A stretch of 64,000 nucleotides of DNA from Mya arenaria (Eukaryota; Mollusca; Bivalvia; Myida; Myidae): the NCBI RefSeq assembly GCF_026914265.1, contig NC_069125.1, positions 68,829,046 through 68,893,045 on the forward strand. The letters run 5' to 3'. Position numbers and translations under genes: made by a program. Positions 1-12,200 of the stretch are shown here, in pieces; the stretch's first letter is position 1; each line of letters begins with the position of its first letter. Under the pieces are notes generated by a model. The model had not been told where the DNA came from, did not search any database, and saw only the letters and a list, made by a program, of their open reading frames with translations.

Positions 1-640
1 TTGCCTAACAAAGTGGGTATTGATATCACGTCCCTCAAAGTGGGTATGGATATCACGTCCCTCAAAGTGGATATGGATATCTTGTCTCTCAAAGTGGATA
101 TGGATATCTTGCCTCTCAAAGTGGGTATGGATATCTTGTCTCTCAAAGTGGATATGGATATCTTGCCTCACAAAGTGGGTATGGATATCACGTCCCTCAA
201 AGTGGGTATGGATATCACGTCCCTCAAAGTTGGTATGGATATCTTGTCTCTCAAAGTGGATATGGATATCTTGCCTCTCAAAGTGGGTATGTATATCACG
301 TCTCTCAAAGTGAGTATGGATATCTTGTCTCTCAAAGTTGGTATGGATATCACGTCTCTCAAAATGGGTATGGATATCTTGTCTCTCAAAGTGGTTATGG
401 ATATCACATCCCTCAAAGTGGGTATGGATATCTTGTCTCTCAAAGTGGATATGGATATCATGCCTCTTAAAGTGGGTATGGAAATCACGTCCCTCAAAGT
501 GGGTATGGATATATTGTCTATCAAAGTGAATATGGATACCTTGCCTCTCAAAGTGGGTAAGGATATCACGTCTCTCAATGGGGTGTGGATATCTTGCCTC
601 TTAAAGTGGGTATGGATATCTTGTTTTTCAATTTAGGTAT
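1..640. repeat. 27-bp minisatellite array, cut by the window edge
   Basis: The unit is about 27 bp, typified by ATGGATATCACGTCCCTCAA followed by AGTGGGT. Two main variants (ACGTCCC and TTGTCTC or TTGCCTC) alternate irregularly. Because 27 is a multiple of three, several frames stay open on both strands (a 9-residue repeat such as MDITSLKVG on plus). Nothing else suggests coding: there is no splice context, the variants drift as DNA rather than as protein, and both strands are equally open. It lies upstream of the GH63 exons and may be inside an intron of that gene. Confidence 0.9.
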
Positions 641-860
641 GGGTATTTTGTCTTTTAAAGAAGGGGTATGAATGTCTTGAAACACTTTGAGAGAAAAGAT
701 ATCCATATCGGATATTTTCTCACTCAAGGTATTTTTTCTCAAAGAGGGTATGGATATCTTGCTCTCAAAGTATTTTCTCTCAAAGAGGGTATGTATATCT
801 TGCTCTCAAAGTATTTTCTCTCAAAGAGGGTATGTATTTTATGTCTTCCAAAGGGGAAAT
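641..860. repeat. Degenerate repeats related to the 27-bp array
   Basis: About four imperfect copies of a longer unit carry TATTTTCTCTCAAAGAGGGT and TATGTATATCTTGCTCTCAA. They share the TCTCAAAG core with the 27-bp array on their left. This looks like the decayed right edge of that array. From 860 to 1087 there is only AT-rich sequence. Confidence 0.7.
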
Positions 861-1087
861 TGATTTCTTAATTGTCTTGCATTTGGAATATTGATGTCTT
901 GTTTTGAAAATAGTATCGGTAACATATGATCATAATAGTCAGAATCATACTGACAGTTTATGGTTGCCTTACACACTCTTAGCATGCCACCTGAACACAT
1001 TATTTTAGAAGAGGCTTACATACTATGACATTTATATTGAGCATCATGATAAGTAACCATGTATACAAGAACCCCGTGTACTCACAG

Positions 1088-2721
1088 ATATCATTCATGA
1101 CGCGGGGCACGCACCAGGAGGGATCGCTGCTGCTCTCCGTCATCAACAAGGAGAAGCTCGTCAAGATCCTCAGTCACATGCTGGACGAGGAGAAGTTCCT
1201 GTCGCCCTATGGCATCCGCTCTCTCTCAAAGGTGAATAGTGCATTTAAGCCCGCCTTTAGTGACAGAGATTCAGCTTTTGTAAATGGTTCATGTCTGGTG
1301 TGACCTTTTTTATGCCTGTTAAAATGACAAGCGTTGGTATTTAAGCATACTTGGTCTTCAAATGCCGGGGCTTATCTCTCACTTACACTTTTCAATGTTG
1401 CTCATTCATATTTTGAAAGTTCTCGTGACTTATTGTGTAGTCCGTCTTGCTGTAACCCCCACCCTCATACAGGAGCACCAGTCCCACCCATACGAGCTTC
1501 ACGTTGGAGGCACGTACTACAGCGTGCAGTACGAGCCCGGGGAGTCAAAGACAAAACTATTCGGCGGCAACAGCAACTGGCGGGGACCCATCTGGCTGCC
1601 CAGTGAGAACTCTGACGTTTCTGAGTCATGTTTTATTTTGTAATTATTGCTAGTTTAAGTACATTCAGTTCAATTGTCTGATATATTCAAAGCTTATGTA
1701 GTTTTTTTTATTTATTTATTTTTTAACCGTGCAAACAATGTTTCAAAGTCTGCTTTACATTATGTTTTCATAAAGGCAGCTAGTGATCAACAATAGAAAA
1801 GCAAAGTGATTCCTATACATATCGCAAAACGACTGAGGCTATCAATGCGGTCAACAAATCCTATGTCCATGGTGACTGTGTATATTTCTTTGTTCAGTGA
1901 ACTACCTTTTAATCGAGAATCTGGAGCGGCTCGACTACTTCTACGGGGACGAGTTGAAGGTGGAGTGTCCCACGGGGTCGGGTGTGACAATGCGCCTGGG
2001 GGAAGTGGCACAGAACCTCGAGCGCCGCCTCGTCAACCTTTTCATGCCGGACGCCAAGGGCCGGCGTCCTTGTCATGGTAGGCAACGCTTATTGCGACAT
2101 ACAATGTTAAATGTTTTATAGATGATATACTATTGAAGATGGTAAACAAACTGCTCATTTGTTTTCGAACTTGTTTCGTTTGCTATTGTTCAGTCACAGA
2201 ATGCTGGTTAATGCTGCATAATGTATTTAAAGACGTTAAACACTGGTATGGAGCTGTTATAGGAAATATATTTCCACTATTTCTTATATCAACTAGTCTG
2301 TATTGTATTGTTTACCATTTATCCATTACATGTTCACATTTTATCGTTGTAGGGAACGACGAGGTATATGCCAAAGATCCACATTTCAAGAAGCTGTGCC
2401 TGTTTTACGAGTATTTTAACGGGGACACTGGCCGGGGCTGCGGTGCCAGGTACGATAGTAATCAAGCTCCATACCTTACTTTCAACATAAGAAAAGGTTA
2501 TGTTGAACGTTTGGTCTGTATATATTTGTGTTTATATATATATTGTAATTATAACGCGCATGCATTATTACAGATATGTAGGATACTCCTAATAACCACA
2601 ATTTTTATATCTTATATATGTCTGCAGTCACCAGACGGGATGGACGTCGCTGGTAGCGAACATTCTGGAACGGAACATTGATGTGGAGGAGGGCTACGAC
2701 AGTGCCGACAGCCTCGACTAA
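1088..2721 (+). CDS. GH63-type glycoside hydrolase, C-terminal five exons (5' partial)
   Basis: Exons: 1088-1231, 1473-1602, 1898-2077, 2353-2449 and 2628-2721 (stop TAA). All introns are GT-AG and phases join cleanly. The first acceptor, after ACTCACAG, is the least certain point. The product is the C-terminal (alpha/alpha)6-barrel part of a family 63-like glycosidase of the YMR196W/MGH1-like type: FLSPYGIRSLSK, FGGNSNWRGPIWLP, a PTGSG segment, FYEYFNGDTG and SHQTGWTSLVA. The Glu in FYEYFNGDTG is a plausible catalytic carboxylate by family analogy, which is inference. The natural substrate of this eukaryotic subfamily is not something I can state. The protein ends in a short acidic tail (EEGYDSADSLD). 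Upstream exons are either left of the window or beyond the minisatellite. Confidence 0.85.
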
Positions 2722-3795
2722 AAGTTGTGGTTCCGGGCGGAGTCGACGGACCGGTTACCCACGCCGGGCCCTCATTGTGATGGTGGAGGAAGTTAACATT
2801 AAAGTGTTGGGTCGCCTCGGCAACTTGTTTGACTAGGGGATAATTGAGCACGAGTTATAAAGAGGACATTTGCTTGCAAAGAGAAAACGGGCACCTGCTA
2901 GGCTGCTTTTACCGGCCAGTTGGAACACCACAGTGAAACCTTGACCCAAAATTGGAAAGAATATATGTATGTACAGCCAGCTTTATGTACTGGTGTTATG
3001 ATGTAATGTAATACTGTAATTCCTTGACGCTAAATTTGTGCCATATTTGAAATGTATTTTAACAAAAAGTATGAATTCGGATATTTTATAGCGGTATTTT
3101 GCTTAACTTTGTGTGATATTCAACAAGTATAAACATGTTATATTTTTATAATTGTTTATATGTGAAAACAAAAGGTGGTGCCTTCAAAAACAAGTATTAC
3201 TTCTCAATATGTTTGTATTATTTTACATGTATGTGTTTGTGTATGTTTGATGTGAACGAATATATTATAAGAAATATATATGAATCGTGAACCATGAAGA
3301 TGCTGTTTAAGACATGTATGAGTGATGTATTTCAAACATTTTGCAATGTAAAACATTTCAATTTATTACAGGTAAATACATAAAAGTTCATTATGTTAAT
3401 GTCAAGTCTTATGTCAAATAATCATGCACTAGGTGTAGTTCGATATGGCATTACTTGAAATGATATCTTTTCAGGCACGTAAGCATTTCCTATTTAATAA
3501 ATTTCAATTCACTTTATATATAACAGCTTAAATTGCCATCGTTAGCTGCATGAATATAATATTTGTTCGCTCATTTAAGTGTGTCCGTTTGTGAAACATT
3601 GGGCTCACTAAAAGTTGAAGGATCTAACATGCTTACAACCATATTTTATTTTATTTTTTATTTTCAAAAGTGTTTATGTTTATAAAATAAAACCAACACA
3701 CGCTTCAGATGCTTTCATTTTATTTGCAAAGTTAAACATCAAATTGGTTAATGTCTTTATTTCAAATTATGACTAAAACTTTCAGCGGTCAAAGT
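2722..3795 (+). other. 3' flank / likely 3' UTR of the GH63-type gene
   Basis: AT-rich sequence after the stop, with no recognisable exon. An AATAAA hexamer at 3686-3691 could end a long 3' UTR, but there is no direct evidence for it. Confidence 0.35.
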
Positions 3796-3799
3796 AAGT

Positions 3800-4240
3800 T
3801 TGCGTCGACCAACATACCCGGCAGAGAAGATTATCTTTGAAACAGCCGACCGAGAAGGTTATCTTTGATATAGCCGACCGAAAAGGTTTTCTTTGAATTA
3901 GCCGACCGAGAATGTTATCTTTGATATAGCCAACCGAGAAGGTTTTCTTTGAATTAGCCGACCGGGAAGTTTATCTTTGAAACAGCCGACCGGAAAGGTT
4001 ATCTTTGAAACAGCCGACCGAGAACGTTATTTTTGAAACAGCCGACCGAGAACGGTACTTTTGAAATAGCTGACCGAGAAGGTTATCTTTGAAACAGCCG
4101 ACAGAGAAGGTTATCTTTGAAACTGCCGACAGAAAAGATTATCTTTGAAATAGCCGGCAAAAATCTTTGAAATGACCGACAGAGAAGGTTATCTTAAAAA
4201 CTGCCAACAGAGAAGGTTATCTTTGAAAAAGCAGAGAAGG
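3800..4240. repeat. ~28-bp tandem repeat
   Basis: About 14 imperfect units share GCCGACCGAGAAGGTTATCT followed by TTGAAACA. Copies vary at CCGACCGAGAA / CCGACAGAGAA. Two outlying copies with the TAGGTTATCTTTGA motif appear at about 4850-4905, beyond the foldback element at 4690-4840. The foldback may therefore have inserted into a once longer array. Confidence 0.85.
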
Positions 4241-4689
4241 TTTGATACAATCTCAGATAAGTATATCCAAAAATTTAACCATGGTAGAAATTCTTATCTT
4301 GCCCACGGGCAAAGATTAAACAAGTACCCGTATATGGAACTCCATTTTCATGGTCATCACATTGTCATTACCTCCCTTGTTGTAGACCGTCGTATGTAGC
4401 ATCATAGAAACCTTGTCTTATGGCAATATTTAGGATGCTAATTAGTTATTTCTCGCTTTAAATGTCGTCATAAAACATTTTTCACTCACCTTTCAAGAAA
4501 TAATGCTTCACCCTCCTCAGAACTATTAAAAGACCGATTTGACTATTAACATAAGCTGAATCATTGCGCGCATATCCATGACAGCCACGAATTATCGCAT
4601 ATCCATACGCAATTAATTTCACTAAGCACAAAAGAGTTCCAGCAAAAAAATATTTTTTACTTAATTTTGTTTAACTGAGGTGGGAGAAA

Positions 4690-4840
4690 AAGCATCTACC
4701 ATAGCCGCTCGTGTAAGATAGGTTCATCCCGACCCTCGCGCAGGGTGTTTTGCGGAAACTCGGTAAACCTCGTTTCCGCTAAACACCCTTCACTTTGGTC
4801 GGAATGAACTATCTTACACTCTCGTCCATGGAAGATACTT
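4690..4840. mobile_element. Foldback / MITE-like element, ~150 bp
   Basis: A near-perfect inverted repeat. The left arm has GTGTAAGATAGGTTCATCCC (from 4711) and GGTGTTTTGCGGAAAC. The right arm has GTTTCCGCTAAACACC and GGTCGGAATGAACTATCTTA, ending near 4819. Weaker pairing extends to about 4690 and 4840. There is no coding capacity. A partial copy of the left arm occurs at 7850-7925, so this is a dispersed element. Confidence 0.75.
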
Positions 4841-4905
4841 ATAATCTTTTACCCGGCGGATAGGATTATCTTTGATTTACCAGGCGAAGTAGGTTATCTT
4901 TGAAA

Positions 4906-5248
4906 TTAAGAAGAATAGTCAAGGCTTCCGGGTAACTTCACGTCGTTAGGCCGCTTACTTGTAGTGCATTACCGAAGCATCAACATAGCCTTTACGCCGT
5001 TCTGTGAAGGATTGCATTCTATCTCTCAGATAATCAGATTTATGATTTAAAATGAAGAGTTCTATAAAATAGTCAGTGCCATAGTTTGATTGCAGTTTTA
5101 TTGTCAATTAAGTACTATTTAAAGCCTATGTCTACGCAGTTTCGGTCAACTCTATTTACAAGTTAATAAAATGTATATGATGGCAAATACCTGTCTTCTG
5201 TGGTTGAAAGCTGGTTATATGTTGCATTCAGTTCATAGGCGTCGTACA
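4906..5248. other. Non-coding stretch upstream of the protease gene
   Basis: AT-rich sequence with no recognisable feature. In-frame ATG codons occur upstream of the chosen protease start, within about 70 bp, so a longer N-terminus cannot be excluded. Confidence 0.4.
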
Positions 5249-8200
5249 ATGCAGGGCACGCAGGAGACGTTGTGTTTCGTGTTGTTGATATTAGTGTTTG
5301 TTCATGTGCGAGGTAAGTACTTATTTTTTAATTAAAAAAAATATCGATGCCAGACTTTGATTTGTGACTGCACTTATGCTGAATGATATGTTATAATAGG
5401 AAATGATAAGTTACACCTGAGAGACATATCAACTCCTTGCGCACGAACCCTAAGGTCCGTCTGCATGCACGTGAAATATGTTAAAAGTCGTAGAAACTGT
5501 GAGTAAAATGAAAATGATTTAAACATAAATTATTATTGATTCCTTCGTAAATCTGCAATCCATTATTTATCAAACACCCTTATTGTATTTTCACAGATTT
5601 CAAAAAATACTTAATTGACATTCAGTGGCTTCACTATTTTAAATCCTTGATGTGGGTGCATCGTTATTAATGATAAATTACCGATCAGGCGATAACTAGC
5701 ATGGGTATCTGCGATAATTTGCCCATTGTATTGTCATTAACTGAGTGACGTAGATGATGCACTGCATAAGATCGGCGCATGGATAATCTGCAGACAATTA
5801 AGGATCGCAGTTTTGATTACTTGTTTCTTTTTCAATATGAATATCCACAAAATTAAGTACCAACGAAAATGTCCATTTTCGAAAAACCACGAAATTTTCA
5901 AGCCCACGAATATTAATTATTTCACAGTATAACATTTTTCGCATACGCTTACTTTTATAGCAATGTTTTGATTAACTAAAGCACCGCCCCCTGCCCGAAT
6001 AATCAATGGTGAAGACGCGGCTCCGGGGTCGCACCCCCACCAGGTGGCGCTACACTGGGACCGGAACGCCTACTACGGCATCAGCGGCCAAGACTGGCGT
6101 TTCGTGTGCGGCGGATCCGTCATCGGTGTCCGCGTCATTCTCACCGCCGCCCATTGTGTCGACTTTGCGTAAGTACTGACAAGTCAAGGGTTAAGAGTAC
6201 AGTTTCAAGTCCCGTTTTTCGTGAGTTCATCTATGTAACCCTTTACTTAATGGCATACGATAAACATGATAAGAACACTTACCCACAACATCATATAGTA
6301 GTTCTCTGGTTCCACTGTTTCAGACCGGACAACCAATTCCGGGTAGTGATAAACGATCACGTTCGTAATGTGGACGAAGGCGCCGAACAGATCATTGGTG
6401 TGGACAAAATCATACTGGTAAATGTCAAATTGGGTTAGTTTATTGTATGAAGAGTTCCTACAGGCTCCTCGTGCACATACATGTATAGCATAAGCCTATT
6501 CAAATTGTGTGGACGTTTACCAACGGCACAAGTAATATAGCACATTTTAAAGACAACATACCTGAAATATGGCTGAACCTGGCGAAAATATCAACAAAGA
6601 AGAGCAAAGAACATTTTGTTAGATTTGTGGCTTACTGGTTGATACGCATTAAAAAATAAAACATATGTAGACAATGTGTATGGGGTAATGGCTCTTCCGC
6701 TCTTTCCTGTTGTAAGGATGGTAGAAAGTCTTCCGCTCGTTCCTGTTGTAAGGATGGTAGAAAGTCTTCCGCTCTTTCCTGTTGTAAGGATGGTAGAAAG
6801 TCTTCCGCTCTTTCCTGTTGTAAGGATGGTAGAAAGTCTTCCGCTCTTTCCTGTTGTAAGGATGGTAGAAAGTATTCCGCTCGTTCCTGTTGTAAGGATG
6901 GTAGAAAGTCTTCCGCTCTTTCCTGTTGTAAGGATGGTAGAAAGTCTTCCGCTCTTTCCTGTTGTAAGGATGGTAGAAAGAGTGTTTCCGGTGATATCGA
7001 TACTGTCACGAGAGTTTGTCACGAGTGATACAAAATGGCTCTATTTCTTCGAGACGACCAGAAACAATATAACAAAATATGGGTGAATATAATCCGTATA
7101 TTGTGATTGCTTGGCACACCAGGAATATTATACGGGTCAAGTACGCTATATAATTTTAAACAGCGACCAATTCATAGGCCTAATCCCAGTACCTGGGCAA
7201 AGTAGTGTTATGGGCATATTTTATAGGGACCCTGTTCTCTCTGCTTTTACTGATCACTATAGTACCAAGCGCCCTAGTATTTATGTGTCAAGTCGTTGTA
7301 TTATGTTGCTGCCGCGCATCTCTCTGCACGTGTGACTACTGGTTTTTGTGACGACTGTCATGTTGCACAGTGTCTTTGGAAGCGACTTATACCAGACGTG
7401 TATGCACACTATACCAAGACTTGAGTTCACAAAGGCATTTTCAGACTAGAGTTCTAGGCTCAAAGAGACTGTGTGGACGCCCAGTGGGATACTGGGAGGG
7501 AGGGGCGGTATTAAAGGAAAGGGAAATATACTTAAAGCATATATATGTTATAAAAACATTATTGATCAAGTTATTTGCAATTCGATTATTTTCTCATTGA
7601 TTGCTACTGAGATAAGACGTGAAATTGCCTATTTTCCAATCTCTCAATGCCGAAGCATATACATTGACAAGCATTGTGCGGTTATGAAAAAAGCGAGTCC
7701 GTGTACATGTATATAACATGAAGTTGAGGTTCTATGTTATTTTCCATTTTACTGAGCATTTGAAGAACCCTCGTAATAAAGGTTATTGTTTCTATTTGTT
7801 TTTCATCTTACAATAACTCTTTATGCTGTATGCATGATAAGTACATTCTATGGCCGCTCGTAAAAAGATAGGTTCATACCAACCCAAGCGTAGGTGTTTT
7901 GCGGAAACGAGGTTAAACGGCACGTGTTAGATACCTTTTGTCCCTCCTCAGTCAAACAGAATATAGTAAAAATGTATTTTAATTTACTTTTTTTTATAAA
8001 AGTTATTTTTTCAATTTGCCCGTTGTCAAGATACGTATTTTCCAAATGGCCAAATATTTGGATCTATTTATCTGGGTAGGGAGAAAGATGTCTTCCGCGT
8101 TCAGATTTCAATCATTACAAACGCTAAACATTTTAGCACGAGCAATACGTGGGCGGCCTGGACTACACGAGATCGGCTTACCCGAATGACATCGCCATCC

Positions 8201-8892
8201 TCGTGCTGGCCGCGGACGTGGGCGACACCTCTACTATCATTCCTCTCGATGACGGTTCTTCCGGGGACCGTGTTGATGAGAAATGCGTCATCTCAGGCTG
8301 GGGACGCAATGGTAACTCGTACAGATATATGTAAATACAGTGTAGTAGATTTCATAGAACGTTCATTAAAATGTTACGCGATCTAAATCCGTTCGTGTTC
8401 ATATCTGAAAGTTTCTGTCATATTCCTCGAGCAGACACGGACGGGGATCTGCCATTGACGCTGCAGGAGCGGGAGATGACGGTGCTAGCGGAGTTTGTGT
8501 GCACCCTCTATTGGGGGAGTTCAGTGTTCGCGGGACACATCTGCGTCTACGATGGCTCCAATAGCACAACTGGAGGTTCGGCCTGCAATGTACGTGCACA
8601 GGTTTATAAGCCGGGTCAAATTTTCGTCTGTGTAACAAAAAAACTCAGAATATTCGTGCTCTCAACACTCTTACTTGGCCTGTATTTGAAATCTATTTTG
8701 ACGTATGTATAGGGTGACAGTGGCGGTCCACTGGTGTGTGGCGGTCGGCTGGCAGGCGTGACGTCATGGGGGATTGACGGATGCCGACTGGCGGACACGG
8801 GCGAGTTCCTGCCCTCTGTGTACGCACGCGTCACCTACTATCTCCCCTGGATAGAGATCACGCTCAAAAGATTCACTTCCGGCAGGGGGTAA
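5249..8892 (+). CDS. Secreted chymotrypsin-like serine protease (S1 family zymogen)
   Basis: Six exons: 5249-5312, 5982-6168, 6324-6417, 8137-8311, 8435-8589 and 8713-8892 (TAA). They join in phase to 284 residues. Residues 1-21 are a hydrophobic signal sequence, and this ATG was chosen because it gives the cleanest one. A short propeptide ends PPPAR, then [18 protein letters not shown] begins the mature enzyme (activation after R27). The catalytic triad is complete: H79 in LTAAHC, D133 in YPNDIAIL and S228 in GDSGGP. CVISGWG is also present. The residue six before the active serine (S1 pocket, position 189 in chymotrypsin numbering) is Ser (GSACN before GDSGG), not the Asp of trypsin. This suggests chymotrypsin/elastase-like specificity. 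The Gly usual at 226 is Ser (LPSVYARV). Intron 3 (6418-8136) holds a 36-bp minisatellite. A digestive or immune role is possible; the sequence does not decide. Confidence 0.92.
6690..6985. repeat. 36-bp minisatellite in protease intron 3
   Basis: About eight copies of a 36-bp unit carrying GGTAGAAAGTCTTCCGCTCT followed by TTCCTGTTGTAAGGAT. Copies are nearly identical, with a few CGCTCGTTCC variants. The period is a multiple of three, so frames stay open on both strands. This is not coding, because it lies between protease exons 3 and 4. Confidence 0.95.
7850..8100. mobile_element. Partial copy of the 4690-4840 foldback element
   Basis: 7850-7925 repeats the left-arm motifs of the foldback element: GGCCGCTCG, AAGATAGGTTCAT and AGGTGTTTTGCGGAAAC. 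The right arm is absent or replaced. A short piece at about 8074-8097 (GGGAGAAAGATGTCTTCC) resembles the element's outer end, so the interval may be one copy interrupted by unrelated sequence. It lies in protease intron 3. Confidence 0.5.
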
Positions 8893-9225
8893 AAGGACTT
8901 GCGACCTGATGTTATGTTATTATGGACAACATTGTTAGACGTTTGTCAAGCGATTATTATTAAATTACTTTGGCAATATATTTGTTTTGTTTTTAAATGA
9001 ATCCGTGTCGTTCGTGCGCCACCAAATTGGTTTTATGTCAATTTCAAAATGAACCCACTCGTGACTGGAGAAAGCATGGGCTTTTATCCATTACCTGTGT
9101 ATCAGCTTTTAATGAATGTTTTGCATTCACACGGGACTGCGGGGCCACATGGAAGGTAAAAACGCGGCCCATTTCCCCCACTATACCCCCAAACCAGGGG
9201 GAATTACGTATGTAACGTACACTTG
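8893..9225. other. 3' flank of the protease gene
   Basis: TATTAAATTACT at about 8959 could serve as a weak polyadenylation region. A GC-richer stretch with runs of C and G lies at 9130-9210. No gene is recognised. Confidence 0.35.
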
Positions 9226-9229
9226 AGGT

Positions 9230-12200
9230 ACTTTTGCGTATATTGCCATGCATGTACACATACATGTACATTATAGGTCTGTACCTACACCTGGGGTACA
9301 TGTGCGTATATTGTCATGCATATACAGATAGATGATGTACATTGTAGGTCTGTACCTACACCTGGGGTACATGTGCGTATATTGCCATGCATGTACAGAT
9401 AGATGATGTACATTGTAGGTCTGTACCTACACCTGTGGTACATGTGCGTATATTGCCATGCATGTACAGATAGATGATGTACATTGTAGGTCTGTACCTA
9501 CACCTTGGGTACATGTGCGTATATTGCCATGCATGTACAGATAGATGATGTACATTGTAGGTCTGTACCTACACCTGTGGTACATGTGCGTATATTGCCA
9601 TGCATGTACAGATAGATGATGTACATTGTAGGTCTGTACCTACACCTGGGGTACATGTGCGTATATTGTCATGCATGTACAGAGAGATGATGTACATTGT
9701 AGGTCTGTACATACACCTGTGGTACATGTGCGTATATTGCCATGCATGTACAGATAGATGATGTACATTGTAGGTCTGTACCTACACCTGTGGTACATGT
9801 GCGTATATTGCCATGCATGTACAGATAGATGATGTACATTGTAGGTCTGTACCTACACCTGTGGTACATGTGCGTATATTGTCATGCATGTACAGAGAGA
9901 TGATGTACATTGTAGGTCTGTACCTACACCTGTGGTACATGTGCGTATATTGCCATGCATGTACAGATAGATGATGTACATTGTAGGTCTGTACCTACAC
10001 CTGTGGTACATGTGCGTATATTGCCATGCATGTACAGAGAGATGATGTACATTGTAGGTCTGTACATACACCTGGGGTACATGTGCGTATATTGTCATGC
10101 ATGTACAGAGAGATGATGTACATTGTAGGTCTGTACATACACCTGTGGTACATGTGCGTATATTGCCATGCATGTACAGATAGATGATGTACATTGTAGG
10201 TCTGTACATACACCTGTGGTACATGTGCGTATATTGTCATGCATGTACAGAGAGATGATGTACATTGTAGGTCTGTACATACACCCGGGGTACATGTGCG
10301 TATATTGCCATGCATGTACAGATAGATGATGTACATTGTAGGTCTGTACATACACCTGTGGTACATGTGCGTATATTGTCATGCATGTACAGAGAGATGA
10401 TGTACATTGTAGGTCTGTACATACACCTGGGGTACATGTGCGTATATTGCCATGCATGTACAGATAAATGATGTACATTGTAGGTCTGTACCTACACCTG
10501 GGGTACATGTGCGTATATTGCCATGCATGTACAAATAAATGTACATTGTAGGTCTGTACCTACACCTGGGGTACATGTGCGTATATTGTCATGCATATAC
10601 AGATAGATGATGTACATTGTAGGTCTGTACCTACACCTGGGGTACATGTGCGTATATTGCCATGCATGTACAGATAGATGATGTACATTGTAGGTCTGTA
10701 CCTACACCTGTGGTACATGTGCGTATATTGCCATGCATGTACAGATAGATGATGTACATTGTAGGTCTGTACCTACACCTTGGGTACATGTGCGTATATT
10801 GCCATGCATGTACAGATAGATGATGTACATTGTAGGTCTGTACCTACACCTGTGGTACATGTGCGTATATTGCCATGCATGTACAGATAGATGATGTACA
10901 TTGTAGGTCTGTACCTACACCTGGGGTACATGTGCGTATATTGTCATGCATGTACAGAGAGATGATGTACATTGTAGGTCTGTACATACACCTGTGGTAC
11001 ATGTGCGTATATTGCCATGCATGTACAGATAGATGATGTACATTGTAGGTCTGTACCTACACCTGTGGTACATGTGCGTATATTGCCATGCATGTACAGA
11101 TAGATGATGTACATTGTAGGTCTGTACCTACACCTGTGGTACATGTGCGTATATTGTCATGCATGTACAGAGAGATGATGTACATTGTAGGTCTGTACAT
11201 ACACCTGGGGTACATGTGCGTATATTGCCATGCATGTACAGATAGATGATGTACATTGTAGGTCTGTACATACACCTGTGGTACATGTGCGTATATTGTC
11301 ATGCATGTACAGAGAGATGATGTACATTGTAGGTCTGTACATACACCTGGGGTACATGTGCGTATATTGCCATGCATGTACAGATAGATGATGTACATTG
11401 TAGGTCTGTACATACACCTGGGGTACATGTGCGTATATTGCCATGCATGTACAGATAGATGATGTACATTGTAGGTCTGTACATACACCTGGGGTACATG
11501 TGCGTATATTGTCATGCATGTACAGAGAGATGATGTACATTGTAGGTCTGTACATACACCTGGGGTACATGTGCGTATATTGTCATGCATGTACAGATAG
11601 ATGATGTACATTGTAGGTCTGTACATACACCTGTGGTACATGTGCGTATATTGTCATGCATGTACAGATAGATGATGTACATTGTAGGTCTGTACATACA
11701 CCTGGGGTACATGTGCGTATATTGTCATGCATGTACAGATAGATGATGTACATTGTAGGTCTGTACATACACCTGGGGTACATGTGCGTATATTGCCATG
11801 CATGTACAGATAGATGATGTACATTGTAGGTCTGTACATACACCTGTGGTACATGTGCGTATATTGTCATGCATGTACAGATAGATGATGTACATTGTAG
11901 GTCTGTACATACACCTGGGGTACATGTGCGTATATTGCCATGCATGTACAGATAGATGATGTACATTGTAGGTCTGTACCTACACCTGGGGTACATGTGC
12001 GTATATTGTCATGCATGTACAGATAGATGATGTACATTGTAGGTCTGTACATACACCTGGGGTACATGTGCGTATATTGCCATGCATGTACAGATAGATG
12101 ATGTACATTGTAGGTCTGTACATACACCTGGGGTACATGTGCGTATATTGTCATGCATGTACTGATAGATGCACATTGTAGGTCTGTACATACACCTGTG

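Noticed and set aside
1-636. 211-codon frame with a 9-residue repeat
   Set aside because: 27-bp minisatellite open in several frames on both strands.
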